Below are positions 27,364-36,025 of a stretch of DNA of 64,000 nucleotides, in pieces. A program made the translations under genes and the position numbers. The DNA lies in the NCBI GenBank assembly GCA_018828125.1, contig JAHJWB010000001.1, positions 124,001 through 188,000 of the forward strand. Direction: 5' to 3'. The notes below the pieces were generated by a model that was not told the DNA's origin, did no database searches, and was given only the letters and a program-made list of their open reading frames with translations. Position 1 is the first letter of the stretch. Every line of letters begins with the position of its first letter. This stretch comes from Gammaproteobacteria bacterium (GTDB lineage Bacteria; Pseudomonadota; Gammaproteobacteria; Burkholderiales; Burkholderiaceae_C).

Positions 27364-28302
27364 GTGAACCCCTTGCAAACTTCGATGGCCCGGCCGTCTG
27401 GCCAGCGGCTTGCCGCGCCAGTGGTGGGCGATGTGCGTTGTGTGTTGCCTGCGGGCGCGCAGCTGGGCGAGGGCTTGCTGTGGTCGGTGCGCGAGCAGGC
27501 GCTGTACTGGGTGGACATCCTGTCGTGCCAGCTGCACCGGTGGGACCCGGCGACCGGCGCGCAAACGCAATGGCTGTTTGCCGAAGAAATTTCTGCCGTG
27601 GCCGAGCGCGCCCACGCACCGGGGCTCATCGTGACCCTGCGCCGCGGTTTCGCGCTGTTTGACCCCGAGGTCGACATCGAACCCCGCACCCTGCACCAGC
27701 CCGAGCCCACCATGCCCGGCAACCGCTTCAACGACGGCAAATGTGATGCCCAAGGGCGGTTCTGGGCGGGCACCATGGACTTTGCATGCGAGGCGCCCAC
27801 CGGCGCGCTGTACCGCTTTGACCCCGACGGGCGCTGCACGCGCCACGACGCAGGGTTTGCCGTAACCAACGGGCCCACCTGGGCGCTGGATGGTGCGATG
27901 TACTTCAACGACACCGTCAAAGGCCGCACCTATCGCTACGACTGCGACCCCGTTGCCGGTACCGTTTCCAACAAGGCGCTGTGGAACCAGTTTGCCCCGA
28001 ACGATGGCCTGCCCGACGGCATGACCACCGATGCCATGGGTCGCATCTGGATCGCGCACTGGGGCGGTGCTTGTGTTACCTGCCACGACCCGGTGACCGC
28101 TGCAGAGCTGGCCCGCGTGTCGGTGCCCGCCAGCCAGGTGACCAACTGCGCGTTTGGCGGCGCGGATTTGCGCACCTTGTACATCTCCAGCGCGCGGGTA
28201 GGCCTCACGGCCGAACAACTGGTTGCTGAGCCCCTGGCGGGCGGTGTATTTGCGGTGCCTGTCGATGGGCCAGGGCTTGCAGCACATCAGTTTGGTGGCT
28301 GA
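27364..28302 (+). CDS. SMP-30/gluconolactonase-family sugar lactonase
   Basis: A 312-residue six-bladed propeller lactonase. Motifs are AQLGEGLLWSVREQALYWVD (first metal-binding Glu), EPTMPGNRFNDGKCDAQGRF then WAGTMDF (Asn/Asp region), and NGPTWALDGAMYFNDTVKGR. It should hydrolyse galactono- and arabinono-lactone made by the neighbouring dehydrogenase. I chose the GTG at 27364, with GGAG about 8 bp upstream; an ATG at 27385 is the alternative. The open frame upstream to 27106 overlaps the divergent SDR gene and is discarded. Confidence 0.87.
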   Translation: MNPLQTSMARPSGQRLAAPVVGDVRCVLPAGAQLGEGLLWSVREQALYWVDILSCQLHRWDPATGAQTQWLFAEEISAVAERAHAPGLIVTLRRGFALFDPEVDIEPRTLHQPEPTMPGNRFNDGKCDAQGRFWAGTMDFACEAPTGALYRFDPDGRCTRHDAGFAVTNGPTWALDGAMYFNDTVKGRTYRYDCDPVAGTVSNKALWNQFAPNDGLPDGMTTDAMGRIWIAHWGGACVTCHDPVTAAELARVSVPASQVTNCAFGGADLRTLYISSARVGLTAEQLVAEPLAGGVFAVPVDGPGLAAHQFGG

Positions 28303-28342
28303 TGCCGCTCCATCTCTCTTCTGAAATTCCGAAAGCACGTCC

Positions 28343-29269
28343 ATGACCCGATCTCTCCATCCCATCATCTGGCTGCACCATGCCGGACAACACCTTGGCC
28401 TGGTGCCCACACTCGGTGGCAGCGTGGCGGCCTGGCAGATCGACGACCCGCAAGCGGCGGGCGCGCGCATCGACCTGTGGCGGCCCTGGGACGGCGCCAC
28501 GTCCGACCTGTACCAGCTCGCGTCGTTTGCCATGGTGCCGTGGTCCAACCGCATCAGCGGCGGCGGGTTTGAACATGGCGGGCAATTCCACGCCATGCGG
28601 CCCAACCGCGCAGGCGAGCCGTACCCCATCCATGGCGATGGCTGGTTGCAGCCGTGGGATTTGTCGCAGCCTGCGCCCGACACGTTGGTCATGACGCTGC
28701 GATCCACCGGCTTTGAGGGCAACCCCTACGACTACGAGGCGGTGCAAACTTTCCGTCTGGTCGATGGCGGGCTGGACCAGGACGTGTTGGTGCGCCATCT
28801 GGGCGCGCAACCCTTGCCGTACGGCCTGGGCGTGCACCCGTGGTTTCCGCGCACGCCCGCCACACGCATCACCGCGCCGGTGAAGGCCGTGTGGCTGTGT
28901 GGCGACGACCCGCTGCCCACCGAACACACGGCGCAGTTCCCGCCAGGGTGGGACCTGAACCGCGGCGCTCCGGCCCATGGTGATCTGATCGACAACGGCT
29001 ACACCGGTTGGGGCGGCACCGCGCAGATCGACTGGCCCGAGCGGGGGCTGAAGCTCACCGCGCACATGCCGGACTTCGAGAAAGACGGGGGCGCCGACCA
29101 GCACTACTGCCTGGTCTACCGCCCGCCGCAGGGCCCCGCGTTTTGTTTTGAGCCCATCACCCAGCCCATTGATGCGTTTCACATGCCGGAGCAGCCGGGC
29201 CTGCGCGTGCTGGCGCAGGGCGAGACCTGCACGCTGCGGGTGCAGTGGCGGGTGAGTGCGCTGGGTTGA
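28343..29269 (+). CDS. Aldose 1-epimerase (GalM family)
   Basis: A 308-residue protein of the aldose epimerase fold. The catalytic His residues fit GVHPWFPRTPATRITAPVKA and YPIHGDGWLQPWDL, and the Glu lies in FCFEPITQPIDAFHM near the end. It interconverts sugar anomers, supplying the form used by the sugar dehydrogenase. It follows the lactonase gene after 40 bp in the same direction, so both are likely cotranscribed. The next genes (box cluster) are convergent. Confidence 0.87.
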   Translation: MTRSLHPIIWLHHAGQHLGLVPTLGGSVAAWQIDDPQAAGARIDLWRPWDGATSDLYQLASFAMVPWSNRISGGGFEHGGQFHAMRPNRAGEPYPIHGDGWLQPWDLSQPAPDTLVMTLRSTGFEGNPYDYEAVQTFRLVDGGLDQDVLVRHLGAQPLPYGLGVHPWFPRTPATRITAPVKAVWLCGDDPLPTEHTAQFPPGWDLNRGAPAHGDLIDNGYTGWGGTAQIDWPERGLKLTAHMPDFEKDGGADQHYCLVYRPPQGPAFCFEPITQPIDAFHMPEQPGLRVLAQGETCTLRVQWRVSALG

Positions 29270-29570
29270 TCCATCCACCGGTCGTGGTGGATGCTGTTGC
29301 TGCTAAAAATATAGCTTCTAGCGCTTTATACATAAGCGCTAGAGGCCGATTTGACTTGATTTTTTCCCTATCGCAGATGGAGGCAGTGGCCTGCGCACCC
29401 GCAGCAGCGCGGGGGTTAGCCCCCTCTCCCCGACCTTCTCCCGCGAGGGGAGAGGGAGTGAGAGCCGTTTTAGGCAGGCAGCTGTCAGGCAATCTGGCTA
29501 TTCATTTGCCGGACTTCCTGCGTCTCCGAGAGCGCTACACAACAGCTCAGTAACTCTATAGCTCAATTTC
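29270..29570. other. Convergent intergenic region with repeats
   Basis: This 301-bp gap between the epimerase and boxA ends has no gene. It contains an AGCGCTT-family copy (29302-29362) and a hairpin CCCTCTCCCC...GGGGAGAGGG near 29422-29458, which looks like another dispersed GC-rich repeat. Confidence 0.6.
29302..29362. repeat. AGCGCTT-type dispersed intergenic repeat, copy 4
   Basis: AAAAATATAGCTTCTAGCGC then TTTATACATAAGCGCTAGAG and GCCGATTTGACTTGATTTTT. The inverted TAGCGCTT/AAGCGCTA arms plus the T-run fit a terminator read on the plus strand after the epimerase gene. Confidence 0.7.
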
Positions 29571-30851
29571 TCAGTAGGTCTCCAGATGCAGCCGCCCTTC
29601 GCGCTTCAAGGTGTCGCCCAGGGTCTCCCAGTCGGCGCCTGACTCGTTGGAAATGTCGCGCAGCGCCATGACCACGCCTTCTTCCATGCTCTTCAAGCCA
29701 CACACATAGAAGTGGCTGTTGCCGTCCCGCAGCAGCGCGGCCAGGTCCGCGACGCGCTCGCGCATCAGGTCCTGCACATAGCGCTTGGGCTGGCCAGCAG
29801 TGCGCGAGAACGCCAGGTTGATGTCGATGAAGTCCTTGGGCAGGTTCTGCAGCGGGCCAAAGTACGGCAGCTCCTGCTGCGTGCGTGCGCCGAAGAACAG
29901 CATGAGCTTGCCGCCCTCGAACTTCCCGCTGCTGCGCAGGCGCCGGCGCCATTCGGTCATCGCACGCATGGGGGCGCTGCCCGTGCCGGTGCAGATCATC
30001 ACGATGTGCGAGCGCGGGTGGTTGGGCATGAGGAACGAGCTGCCAAACGGCCCCACCACCTGGACCTTGTCGCCCACTTTCAGGTCGCACACGAAGTTGG
30101 ACGCGATGCCACGCACGGCGTTGCCGTCGTGGTCGGTTGTGACACGTTTCACCGTGAGCGCCAGGTTGTTGTAGCCGGGCCGTTCGCCATTGCGCGGGCT
30201 CGCCACCGAATACTGGCGTGCATGGTGCGCCTTGCCCAGCGCATCCGTGCCCGGAGGGATGATGCCGATGGACTGCCCCTCCAGCACCGGAAACGGCATG
30301 CTGCCGAAGTCCAGCACCACGTGGTGCGTCTCGCTCTCGAACCCCGCTTCGGTGCAATTGAAGTTGCCCACCACCGTGGCGGTGGTGGGGCTCTTGGGTG
30401 GGAACAGGTTGGTGTACGGGTGCGCGGCCGACCACGGTGGCACGGTGGCGCCGTAGTGGGCTGAATGGAAGGCCTGGGTGCCAGGCTCTGCGAGCGCGGC
30501 GAGCGCGGCGGGTGCTGCAGGTGCTACCTCAGCGGTGGGCGCCGCAACACCCTCGGCGGCCCACTGGTCTGGCGCAATTTCGGGCGGCAGCTCCTCCCAG
30601 GTCAGCTGCTCTTCAATGCTGTAGGCGCGTGCCACCGGCATGGAGCGCCAGTTGTCGATGCTCCCCGTGGGGCAGGGCGATATGCAGGCCATGCAGCCAT
30701 TGCACACATCGGCCCGCACCACGTAGTTGTTGTCGTCGTGCGTGATGGCACCCACCGGGCAGGTGGCCTCGCAGGTGTTGCAGCGGATGCAGATCTCAGG
30801 GTCGATCAGGTGCTGCTTGAGGATGCCGTTGTCGATCAGCGTGGTGTCCAT
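29571..30851 (-). CDS. boxA: Benzoyl-CoA 2,3-epoxidase reductase subunit BoxA
   Basis: A 426-residue protein with an N-terminal 2[4Fe-4S] ferredoxin domain ([16 protein letters not shown] at about residues 16-31, [16 protein letters not shown] about 25 residues on). It continues into a ferredoxin-NADP reductase-type FAD/NAD domain ([60 protein letters not shown]). BoxA passes electrons from NADPH to BoxB, which epoxidises benzoyl-CoA. The ATG at 30851 (MDTTLIDNG) starts just before the first Cys motif. It is the third gene of boxC-boxB-boxA, about 107 bp after boxB. Confidence 0.95.
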   Translation of the reverse strand: MDTTLIDNGILKQHLIDPEICIRCNTCEATCPVGAITHDDNNYVVRADVCNGCMACISPCPTGSIDNWRSMPVARAYSIEEQLTWEELPPEIAPDQWAAEGVAAPTAEVAPAAPAALAALAEPGTQAFHSAHYGATVPPWSAAHPYTNLFPPKSPTTATVVGNFNCTEAGFESETHHVVLDFGSMPFPVLEGQSIGIIPPGTDALGKAHHARQYSVASPRNGERPGYNNLALTVKRVTTDHDGNAVRGIASNFVCDLKVGDKVQVVGPFGSSFLMPNHPRSHIVMICTGTGSAPMRAMTEWRRRLRSSGKFEGGKLMLFFGARTQQELPYFGPLQNLPKDFIDINLAFSRTAGQPKRYVQDLMRERVADLAALLRDGNSHFYVCGLKSMEEGVVMALRDISNESGADWETLGDTLKREGRLHLETY

Positions 30852-30958
30852 ATTCTTCTTCCAACGAGTGTTCCGGTGGCCATAGTGCGCAGCCTTGGTG
30901 CTCGCGCAGCCCAAGCCAGTGCGACCGCGGATCCGGCTCTACCAGCTGCTCAGCGGGC

Positions 30959-32386
30959 TCAACCAAACCGCACGTATTCAAAGTCGACCGGCTGGCGGTT
31001 GATGCCCATGACCGGCGGCGCAATCCAGCCCGCAAACTTGCCGGGCTCCACCACGCGACCCATCAGCGAGGCGACAAATGCAAAGTCCTCGGGAGTGGGC
31101 AGCCATTCGGCCTTGCGTGCGGTCCATTCGGCTTCGCTCACCACGCGGCCGTCGGGCGACATCTTGATGCCGGCCAGCGCGCCGATTTGGCGGTTGAACG
31201 CCTTGTGCGGCACCACCAGACGTGTGGGAATGCCCGCCTTTTCCAGCACCTTGTTCCAGCGGCCTACGCCCGCCATCGAGTCCTTGATGAAGTCGTCGCG
31301 CAGCACCTCATTCAGTGCGTTGAGCATGGGCACATCCTTCTCCAGGAGTTGCCCGTTTACCACTTCCAGCACCTTGTAGGTCTGGCCCTTGAGCACATGG
31401 TCGTCCACCCGCTTGCCTTCTTCGTAGCGGCCCTTGAGGCCCGAGCTGTAGAAGATGGCAGCGTTGCTCGACTGGTCGGCACCGAACAGGTCAATGGTGA
31501 CGCTGTAGTGGAAGTTGAGATAGCGCTGGATCGTGCCCAGGTCGATGGCGCCGGCGGCGCGCACCTTGGCGGGGTCATCGGTCTTGAGTTCGTTCATCAC
31601 CTGCGCCGTGCGCGAGAGCACGCGCGACACGCCCGACTCGCCCACAAACATGTGGTGTGCTTCCTCGGTCAGCATGAACTTGGTGGTGCGCGCCAGCGGG
31701 TCGAACGCGCTTTCGGCCAGGGCCGACAGCTGGAACTTGCCATCGCGGTCGGTGAAGTAGGTGAACATGAAGAATGCCAGCCAGTCGGGCGTCTTCTCGT
31801 TGAAGGCGCCCAGGATGCGCGGGTTGTCCACGTCGCCCGAGGTGCGCTGCAGCAGTGCCTCAGCCTCTTCACGGCCGTCGCGGCCAAAGTGCTTGTGCAG
31901 CAGATACACCATGGCCCACAGGTGGCGACCTTCTTCCACATTGATCTGGAACAGGTTGCGCAGGTCGTACATGCTGGGCGCCGTGAGGCCCAGGTGGCGC
32001 TGCTGCTCCACCGATGCGGGCTCGGTGTCGCCCTGGGTCACAATGATGCGGCGCAGGTTGGCACGGTGCTCGCCGGGCACGTCCTGCCAAGCTTTTTCAC
32101 CCTTGTGGTCGCCAAAGTGGATCTCGCGGTTGGCGTCGCCGGGGTTCAAAAAGATGCCCCAGCGGTAGTCACGCATCTTCACGTGGCCGAACTGGGCCCA
32201 ACCCTGCGGGTCCACGCTGACGGCTGTGCGCAGGTAGACCTCGTGGTTGGTGGAGCCCTCGGGGCCCACGTCGTCCCACCAGTTGATGAAGTTGGGCTGC
32301 CAGCCTTCGAGGGCACGCTGCAGCGTGCGGTCTTCGCCCAGGTTGACGTTGTTGGGGATCTTCTCGCTGTAGTTGATGCTGCTCAT
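30959..32386 (-). CDS. boxB: Benzoyl-CoA 2,3-epoxidase oxygenase subunit BoxB
   Basis: A 475-residue di-iron monooxygenase, the usual BoxB length. Iron-ligand regions are visible in NVEEGRHLWAMVYLLHKHFG and LTEEAHHMFVGESGVSRVLS, and the family start MSSINYSEKIPNNVNLGEDR is present. It epoxidises benzoyl-CoA with electrons from BoxA. An AAGGAGA site precedes the ATG at 32386. Upstream, 161 bp separate it from boxC and contain post-stop repeat copy C. Confidence 0.96.
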   Translation of the reverse strand: MSSINYSEKIPNNVNLGEDRTLQRALEGWQPNFINWWDDVGPEGSTNHEVYLRTAVSVDPQGWAQFGHVKMRDYRWGIFLNPGDANREIHFGDHKGEKAWQDVPGEHRANLRRIIVTQGDTEPASVEQQRHLGLTAPSMYDLRNLFQINVEEGRHLWAMVYLLHKHFGRDGREEAEALLQRTSGDVDNPRILGAFNEKTPDWLAFFMFTYFTDRDGKFQLSALAESAFDPLARTTKFMLTEEAHHMFVGESGVSRVLSRTAQVMNELKTDDPAKVRAAGAIDLGTIQRYLNFHYSVTIDLFGADQSSNAAIFYSSGLKGRYEEGKRVDDHVLKGQTYKVLEVVNGQLLEKDVPMLNALNEVLRDDFIKDSMAGVGRWNKVLEKAGIPTRLVVPHKAFNRQIGALAGIKMSPDGRVVSEAEWTARKAEWLPTPEDFAFVASLMGRVVEPGKFAGWIAPPVMGINRQPVDFEYVRFG

Positions 32387-32458
32387 GGAGGTCTCCTTGG
32401 AGTGGAAGTTCAGTGATCCTTGGTGCTGCTTGCAACCCGCAGTGCCTGCAATTGGCAC

Positions 32459-32547
32459 GGCCTGGGCGAGGGACGCCGAGCTAGGGCCGCCCCGCAGCGA
32501 GGGCGTCGTCCCCCTGAGGGGGAAGGCGCCGCAGGCGACTCAGGGGG
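32459..32547 (-). repeat. Post-stop dispersed repeat, copy C
   Basis: Directly after the boxC TAG the sequence reads CCCCCTGAGTCGCCTGCGGC, then GCCTTCCCCCTCAGGGGGAC and GGGGCGGCCCTAGCTCGGCG. It matches copies A, B and D in order. The hairpin here is CCCCCTCAGGGGG. It lies inside the boxCBA unit. Confidence 0.72.
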
Positions 32548-34218
32548 CTACACCCTGTTCATATCGAAGCCCGCTTTTTGTCCGGTGCCGTAGACCTTGA
32601 GTGCACCCTTATCACCCACGGCGTTGGGGCGGTTGAAGATCCAGTTCTGCCACGCAGTCAGGCGGCCGAAGATGCGGGTGTTCATGTTCTCCTTGCTGGC
32701 AAAGCGCAGGTTGGCCTCCAGGCCCGTCAATGCATCGGGCGACATGGCGGCTCGCTCTTCGATGGCGATGCGGATTTCGTCGTCCCAGTCGATGTCGTCG
32801 GGTGCCGCAGTGACGAGCCCCAAGGCCAGCGCCGCGTCTGCATCCAGCGGCTTGCCCGCAGCCGACCGCGCGGCTTCAAGCGGGGCGGCTTCTTCATAGA
32901 AGCGGCGCTGCAGACGGCTTTGGTCGTTGACCAGGGGCAGCAGACCAAAGTTGAATTCGTTGAGGACGAGCCGGGGGGCGCGGTCGGCGTCGTCAGGCAG
33001 GGCCAGCATGTAGGTGCGGTCGGCGGCAAAGGCCAGTTCTGCCATCGAACCTGCAAACGCCGAGCCAGGCTCCACCAGTGCAAACAGGCTGCGCGACGAC
33101 ACATCCAGGCGCGCAAACGTGCGGCGCAACGCGCCGATGGTTTCCCGCACTAGCCAGTGGTCCTTGTGTGCCACCAGGGCGGCGTCGCTGGCCAGCACGG
33201 CTTGTGCGTCGCCTTCGGTCTTGATCAGCCAGGTGCCAATGTCGAGTTCATTGGTGCGCAGGTTCAGGATGGCGTCGTCCAGCTGGCGCGCCATGGCCAG
33301 CGGCCACCAGTCGGCACCTGCGGCCTCAATGGCTGCGATGTCGGTGGGTTGTGCACCGGTGGGGGCCTTCACGGTCAGTGTGGCTGTGCGGCGGGTGCGG
33401 TCGATGGCAACGGTGACGTGGGCGTAACGCAGGCTGTCGGCGCTGTCTTCGCGCTGGATGCGTGTCAACGCCACGCCCTTTGCACCGCCAGGGCGGTGGC
33501 TGGCTTCGGCTAGCTTGTCGGCGCGCGCTTGCACCGTGGCAGCGAACTGCGCGGGTTTGGCAATGGCATCCACCAGGCGCCAGTCCACGGCGCGCTGGCC
33601 GCGCACGCCCTCCACGCTGGTGCAAAAGATGTCGGCCAGGTCGTGGCGCACATGGCGTTTGTCGGTCACGCGGGTCAGGCCGCCCGTGCCCGGCAATACG
33701 CCCAGCAGCGGCACTTCGGGCAACGACACGGAGGACGACCGGTCGTCCACCAGCACGATCTCGTCACAGGCCAGCGCCAGTTCATAGCCGCCACCAGCGC
33801 AGGCGCCGTTGACCGCCGCCACAAACTTGAGGCCCGAGTACCGCGACGAGTCTTCAATACCGTTGCGCGTTTCATTGGTGAACTTGCAGAAGTTCACCTT
33901 CCACGCATGGCTGGAAACCCCCAGCATGAAGATGTTGGCGCCCGAGCAAAAAATGCGGTCCTTGGCGCTGGTCACGATGACCGAGCGCACTGCGGGGTGC
34001 TCAAAACGAATGCGGTTGAGGGCGTCGGCCAGTTCAATGTCCACGCCCAGGTCGTAGCTGTTGAGCTTGAGCTTGTAGCCGGGGCGGATTCCGCCGTCTT
34101 CGGCGATGTCGAGCGACAGGCTTGCCACCGTGCCCTCCACTGCCAGATTCCAGTGGCGGTACTGCGTGGGGTCGGTACGGTAGTCAACGCGGGCGGGGGC
34201 TTGCGTGGATTCGGTCAT
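32548..34218 (-). CDS. boxC: 2,3-epoxybenzoyl-CoA dihydrolase (benzoyl-CoA-dihydrodiol lyase) BoxC
   Basis: A 556-residue enoyl-CoA hydratase/crotonase-superfamily protein with the two-part layout of BoxC. The N-terminal half has PAVRSVIVTSAKDRIFCSGA and FVAAVNGACAGGGYELALAC, which is the CoA-binding crotonase core, followed by PEVPLLGVLPGTGGLTRVTD. The second half is specific to BoxC (ESIGALRRTFA-like region, then NLRFASKENMNTRIFGRLTA near the C-terminus). It opens the epoxide ring hydrolytically to 3,4-dehydroadipyl-CoA semialdehyde and formate. It is the first gene of the boxCBA unit and has a promoter with TGCA boxes upstream. Confidence 0.95.
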   Translation of the reverse strand: MTESTQAPARVDYRTDPTQYRHWNLAVEGTVASLSLDIAEDGGIRPGYKLKLNSYDLGVDIELADALNRIRFEHPAVRSVIVTSAKDRIFCSGANIFMLGVSSHAWKVNFCKFTNETRNGIEDSSRYSGLKFVAAVNGACAGGGYELALACDEIVLVDDRSSSVSLPEVPLLGVLPGTGGLTRVTDKRHVRHDLADIFCTSVEGVRGQRAVDWRLVDAIAKPAQFAATVQARADKLAEASHRPGGAKGVALTRIQREDSADSLRYAHVTVAIDRTRRTATLTVKAPTGAQPTDIAAIEAAGADWWPLAMARQLDDAILNLRTNELDIGTWLIKTEGDAQAVLASDAALVAHKDHWLVRETIGALRRTFARLDVSSRSLFALVEPGSAFAGSMAELAFAADRTYMLALPDDADRAPRLVLNEFNFGLLPLVNDQSRLQRRFYEEAAPLEAARSAAGKPLDADAALALGLVTAAPDDIDWDDEIRIAIEERAAMSPDALTGLEANLRFASKENMNTRIFGRLTAWQNWIFNRPNAVGDKGALKVYGTGQKAGFDMNRV

Positions 34219-34274
34219 GGTGTTTCCGTAAGACTGCTAACAGGAATAATAATGCATGTTTGAGTGCGTTGATG

Positions 34275-34310
34275 TGCATCATCATGCATATTTGCATGCA
34301 AGTCAATGCA
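34275..34310 (-). promoter_or_regulatory. boxCBA promoter with two TGCA-N6-TGCA BoxR boxes
   Basis: On the minus strand a TTGACT -35 (34301-34306) is 17 bp from a GATGAT -10 (34278-34283). The boxes TGCATCATCATGCA (34275-34288) and TGCAAGTCAATGCA (34297-34310) overlap the -10 and the -35. Seven TGCA words occur within 34253-34317. TGCA-containing boxes of this type are reported for BoxR/BzdR regulators. Confidence 0.7.
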
Positions 34311-34391
34311 TGCTGCAGATTTCTTTGGAGGAGACGGGGGATATGGGGCGAGGCAACCGCTGCGGCTGTCTTGCCCCAGTACGTCAGTGGG

Positions 34392-35339
34392 TCACGCGGC
34401 TTGCGTCATGACCTTGCGCACACTTGATTGCAGTGCGCGCAGGCTTTGGTCGGGCGTCTGGCCTGAGGTGTCGATCGTGATGTCGGCCTTGGAATAGAAG
34501 GCAGCACGCCCGTCCAGAATGCGCTTGAGGTCGTCCATGGCCTCTTTGCTGGCGGCCATGGGGCGCATGTCGCCCTGCGCGAGCACGCGGCCCATGTGTT
34601 CTTCGGGTGCTGCACGCAGCCACACGGTGGTGCAGTGCGCCAGCAGTTCGTTGAACGTGGCGGGGTCGGAGACGATACCGCCGGGCGTGGCAATGACGAC
34701 TTCGCTGTGAATCTGCACGGCTTCTTCCAGCGCGCGGCGTTCGTACCGCCGGTAGGCCGTGGTGCCGTAAAGGTCGTGAATCTCCCGCACGCTGCAACCT
34801 GCCAGGGTTTCGATCTCGCGGCTCAGCTCAATGAACGGAACGTCCATGTGTCGCGCCAGCAGCGGGCCCAGGGTCGACTTGCCCGCGCCGCGCAAGCCCA
34901 CCAGTGCTATGCGCCGGTGGCGAGCGGTGTCCTTGCCCGCGCCACTCAGCAGTTCGTTGAGGGCCAGGCGCGCACGGCGCAATTCGGATTCGTTGCGGTG
35001 CTCCAGCAGTTCGCGAATCAGCAGCCACTCCGGCGAGCGGGTGGTGAAGTCGCCCAACAACTCGGCCAGCGAGCAGTGCAGGGCGGTGGCCACCTGCTGG
35101 AGCACCAGGATGGAGGCATTGCCCGTGCCGTATTCGAGATTGGCCAGGTGTCGCTCCGACACATCGGCCGCCGTGGCCACCGCTTTGCGCGTGAGCCCGC
35201 GCTGCGCGCGCAGGTTGCGTACGCGGTCCCCCAGGGCCACCAGCAGGGGGTTCTTGGCGTCGTCTGCGGGGGCAGCCGCGTCATTTGTGGTGTCTGGCAT
35301 CACCGCCGCCCCGGCTTCTTCTTGTTCATTCATACCCAT
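34392..35339 (-). CDS. boxR: BoxR transcriptional regulator (HTH plus shikimate-kinase-like domain)
   Basis: A 315-residue two-domain protein. An XRE-type HTH occupies about residues 33-90 (VRNLRAQRGLTRKAVATAAD, VSERHLANLEYGTGNASILV). A shikimate-kinase-like domain starts near residue 140 with the P-loop LVGLRGAGKSTLGPLLARHM, then FIELSREIETLAGCSVREIH. This fusion is characteristic of BoxR and BzdR, repressors that release DNA on binding benzoyl-CoA. It lies upstream of boxC in the same direction, 173 bp away, and diverges from the DUF4863 gene. Confidence 0.93.
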   Translation of the reverse strand: MGMNEQEEAGAAVMPDTTNDAAAPADDAKNPLLVALGDRVRNLRAQRGLTRKAVATAADVSERHLANLEYGTGNASILVLQQVATALHCSLAELLGDFTTRSPEWLLIRELLEHRNESELRRARLALNELLSGAGKDTARHRRIALVGLRGAGKSTLGPLLARHMDVPFIELSREIETLAGCSVREIHDLYGTTAYRRYERRALEEAVQIHSEVVIATPGGIVSDPATFNELLAHCTTVWLRAAPEEHMGRVLAQGDMRPMAASKEAMDDLKRILDGRAAFYSKADITIDTSGQTPDQSLRALQSSVRKVMTQAA

Positions 35340-35426
35340 CCTCGTTCAGGGAATCGCATTGTCTAACGCGTGGTTTCGATGTCCGCACACAGGCAGCTTA
35401 AAAATTTGCGATATGCACTATAGTGC

Positions 35427-35478
35427 TTGACATATGATGTGATGAAACTTATTGTTCAGGCGAATGCAAAATACTGCA
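35427..35478 (+). promoter_or_regulatory. Promoter of the plus-strand box unit with TGCA-N6-TGCA box
   Basis: TTGACA (35427-35432) and TATTGT (35450-35455) are spaced 17 bp, giving a predicted start near 35462. TGCAAAATACTGCA (35465-35478) lies just downstream of it, where a repressor would block transcription. A palindrome GCACTATAGTGC lies upstream at 35414-35425. The box matches those before boxC. Confidence 0.65.
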
Positions 35479-35557
35479 CATCTGCGTTGGGCACAAGCGA
35501 TCCGCTCAAACCTGTTGCTGCGGTTTTGAAGCTACACCCCACTTCTTCAAGAGTTCT

Positions 35558-36025
35558 ATGTCCACCAAAGCTGCATTTCACAGGGTGTTGTCCGACCTTA
35601 CAGGCCAGATTGCGGGGCGACCTTTGTCCGCAGCCCTTGCCGATTGGCTCAATGAGGCACATGGGGTGGAGAGTGTGTCGTACCAAACCCTTAAGGCCGC
35701 TTGTGTCCAAGGTGTCGAAGAAGGCTGGCTCTGTGACCGCGAAGGCGCGGGTATCCGCTATGGCCGCGTCTTCAAGGCTGAAGACGCGTTGCACCGGTTC
35801 TCGGTAGATGTGGTGGATATGCGAGACATGGCGGGGCCACACCACGGTCACCCCAACGGCGAAATCGATTTGATCATGCCACTCGAAGGGCCGGCCACCT
35901 TTGACGGTCACCCCGCGGGCTGGTGTGTCTACCCGCCCGGCAGCGCCCACCACCCCACGGTAGCGATGGGACGCGCCTTGGTGCTTTATCTGTTGCCGGA
36001 AGGCCAGATCGAGTTCACGAAATGA
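35558..36025 (+). CDS. DUF4863 family protein (4-hydroxylaminobenzoate lyase-like)
   Basis: A 155-residue cupin-like protein of the DUF4863 family (VDVVDMRDMAGPHHGHPNGE, GWCVYPPGSAHHPTVAMGRA). Family members include PnbB-type 4-hydroxylaminobenzoate lyases of nitrobenzoate degradation, and they also occur in box gene clusters. It is the first gene of the divergent plus-strand unit and sits behind a promoter with a BoxR-type box, so benzoate-linked expression is likely. Its reaction here is unknown. The His/Glu pattern (HHGHPNGE) suggests a metal site. Confidence 0.72.
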   Translation: MSTKAAFHRVLSDLTGQIAGRPLSAALADWLNEAHGVESVSYQTLKAACVQGVEEGWLCDREGAGIRYGRVFKAEDALHRFSVDVVDMRDMAGPHHGHPNGEIDLIMPLEGPATFDGHPAGWCVYPPGSAHHPTVAMGRALVLYLLPEGQIEFTK

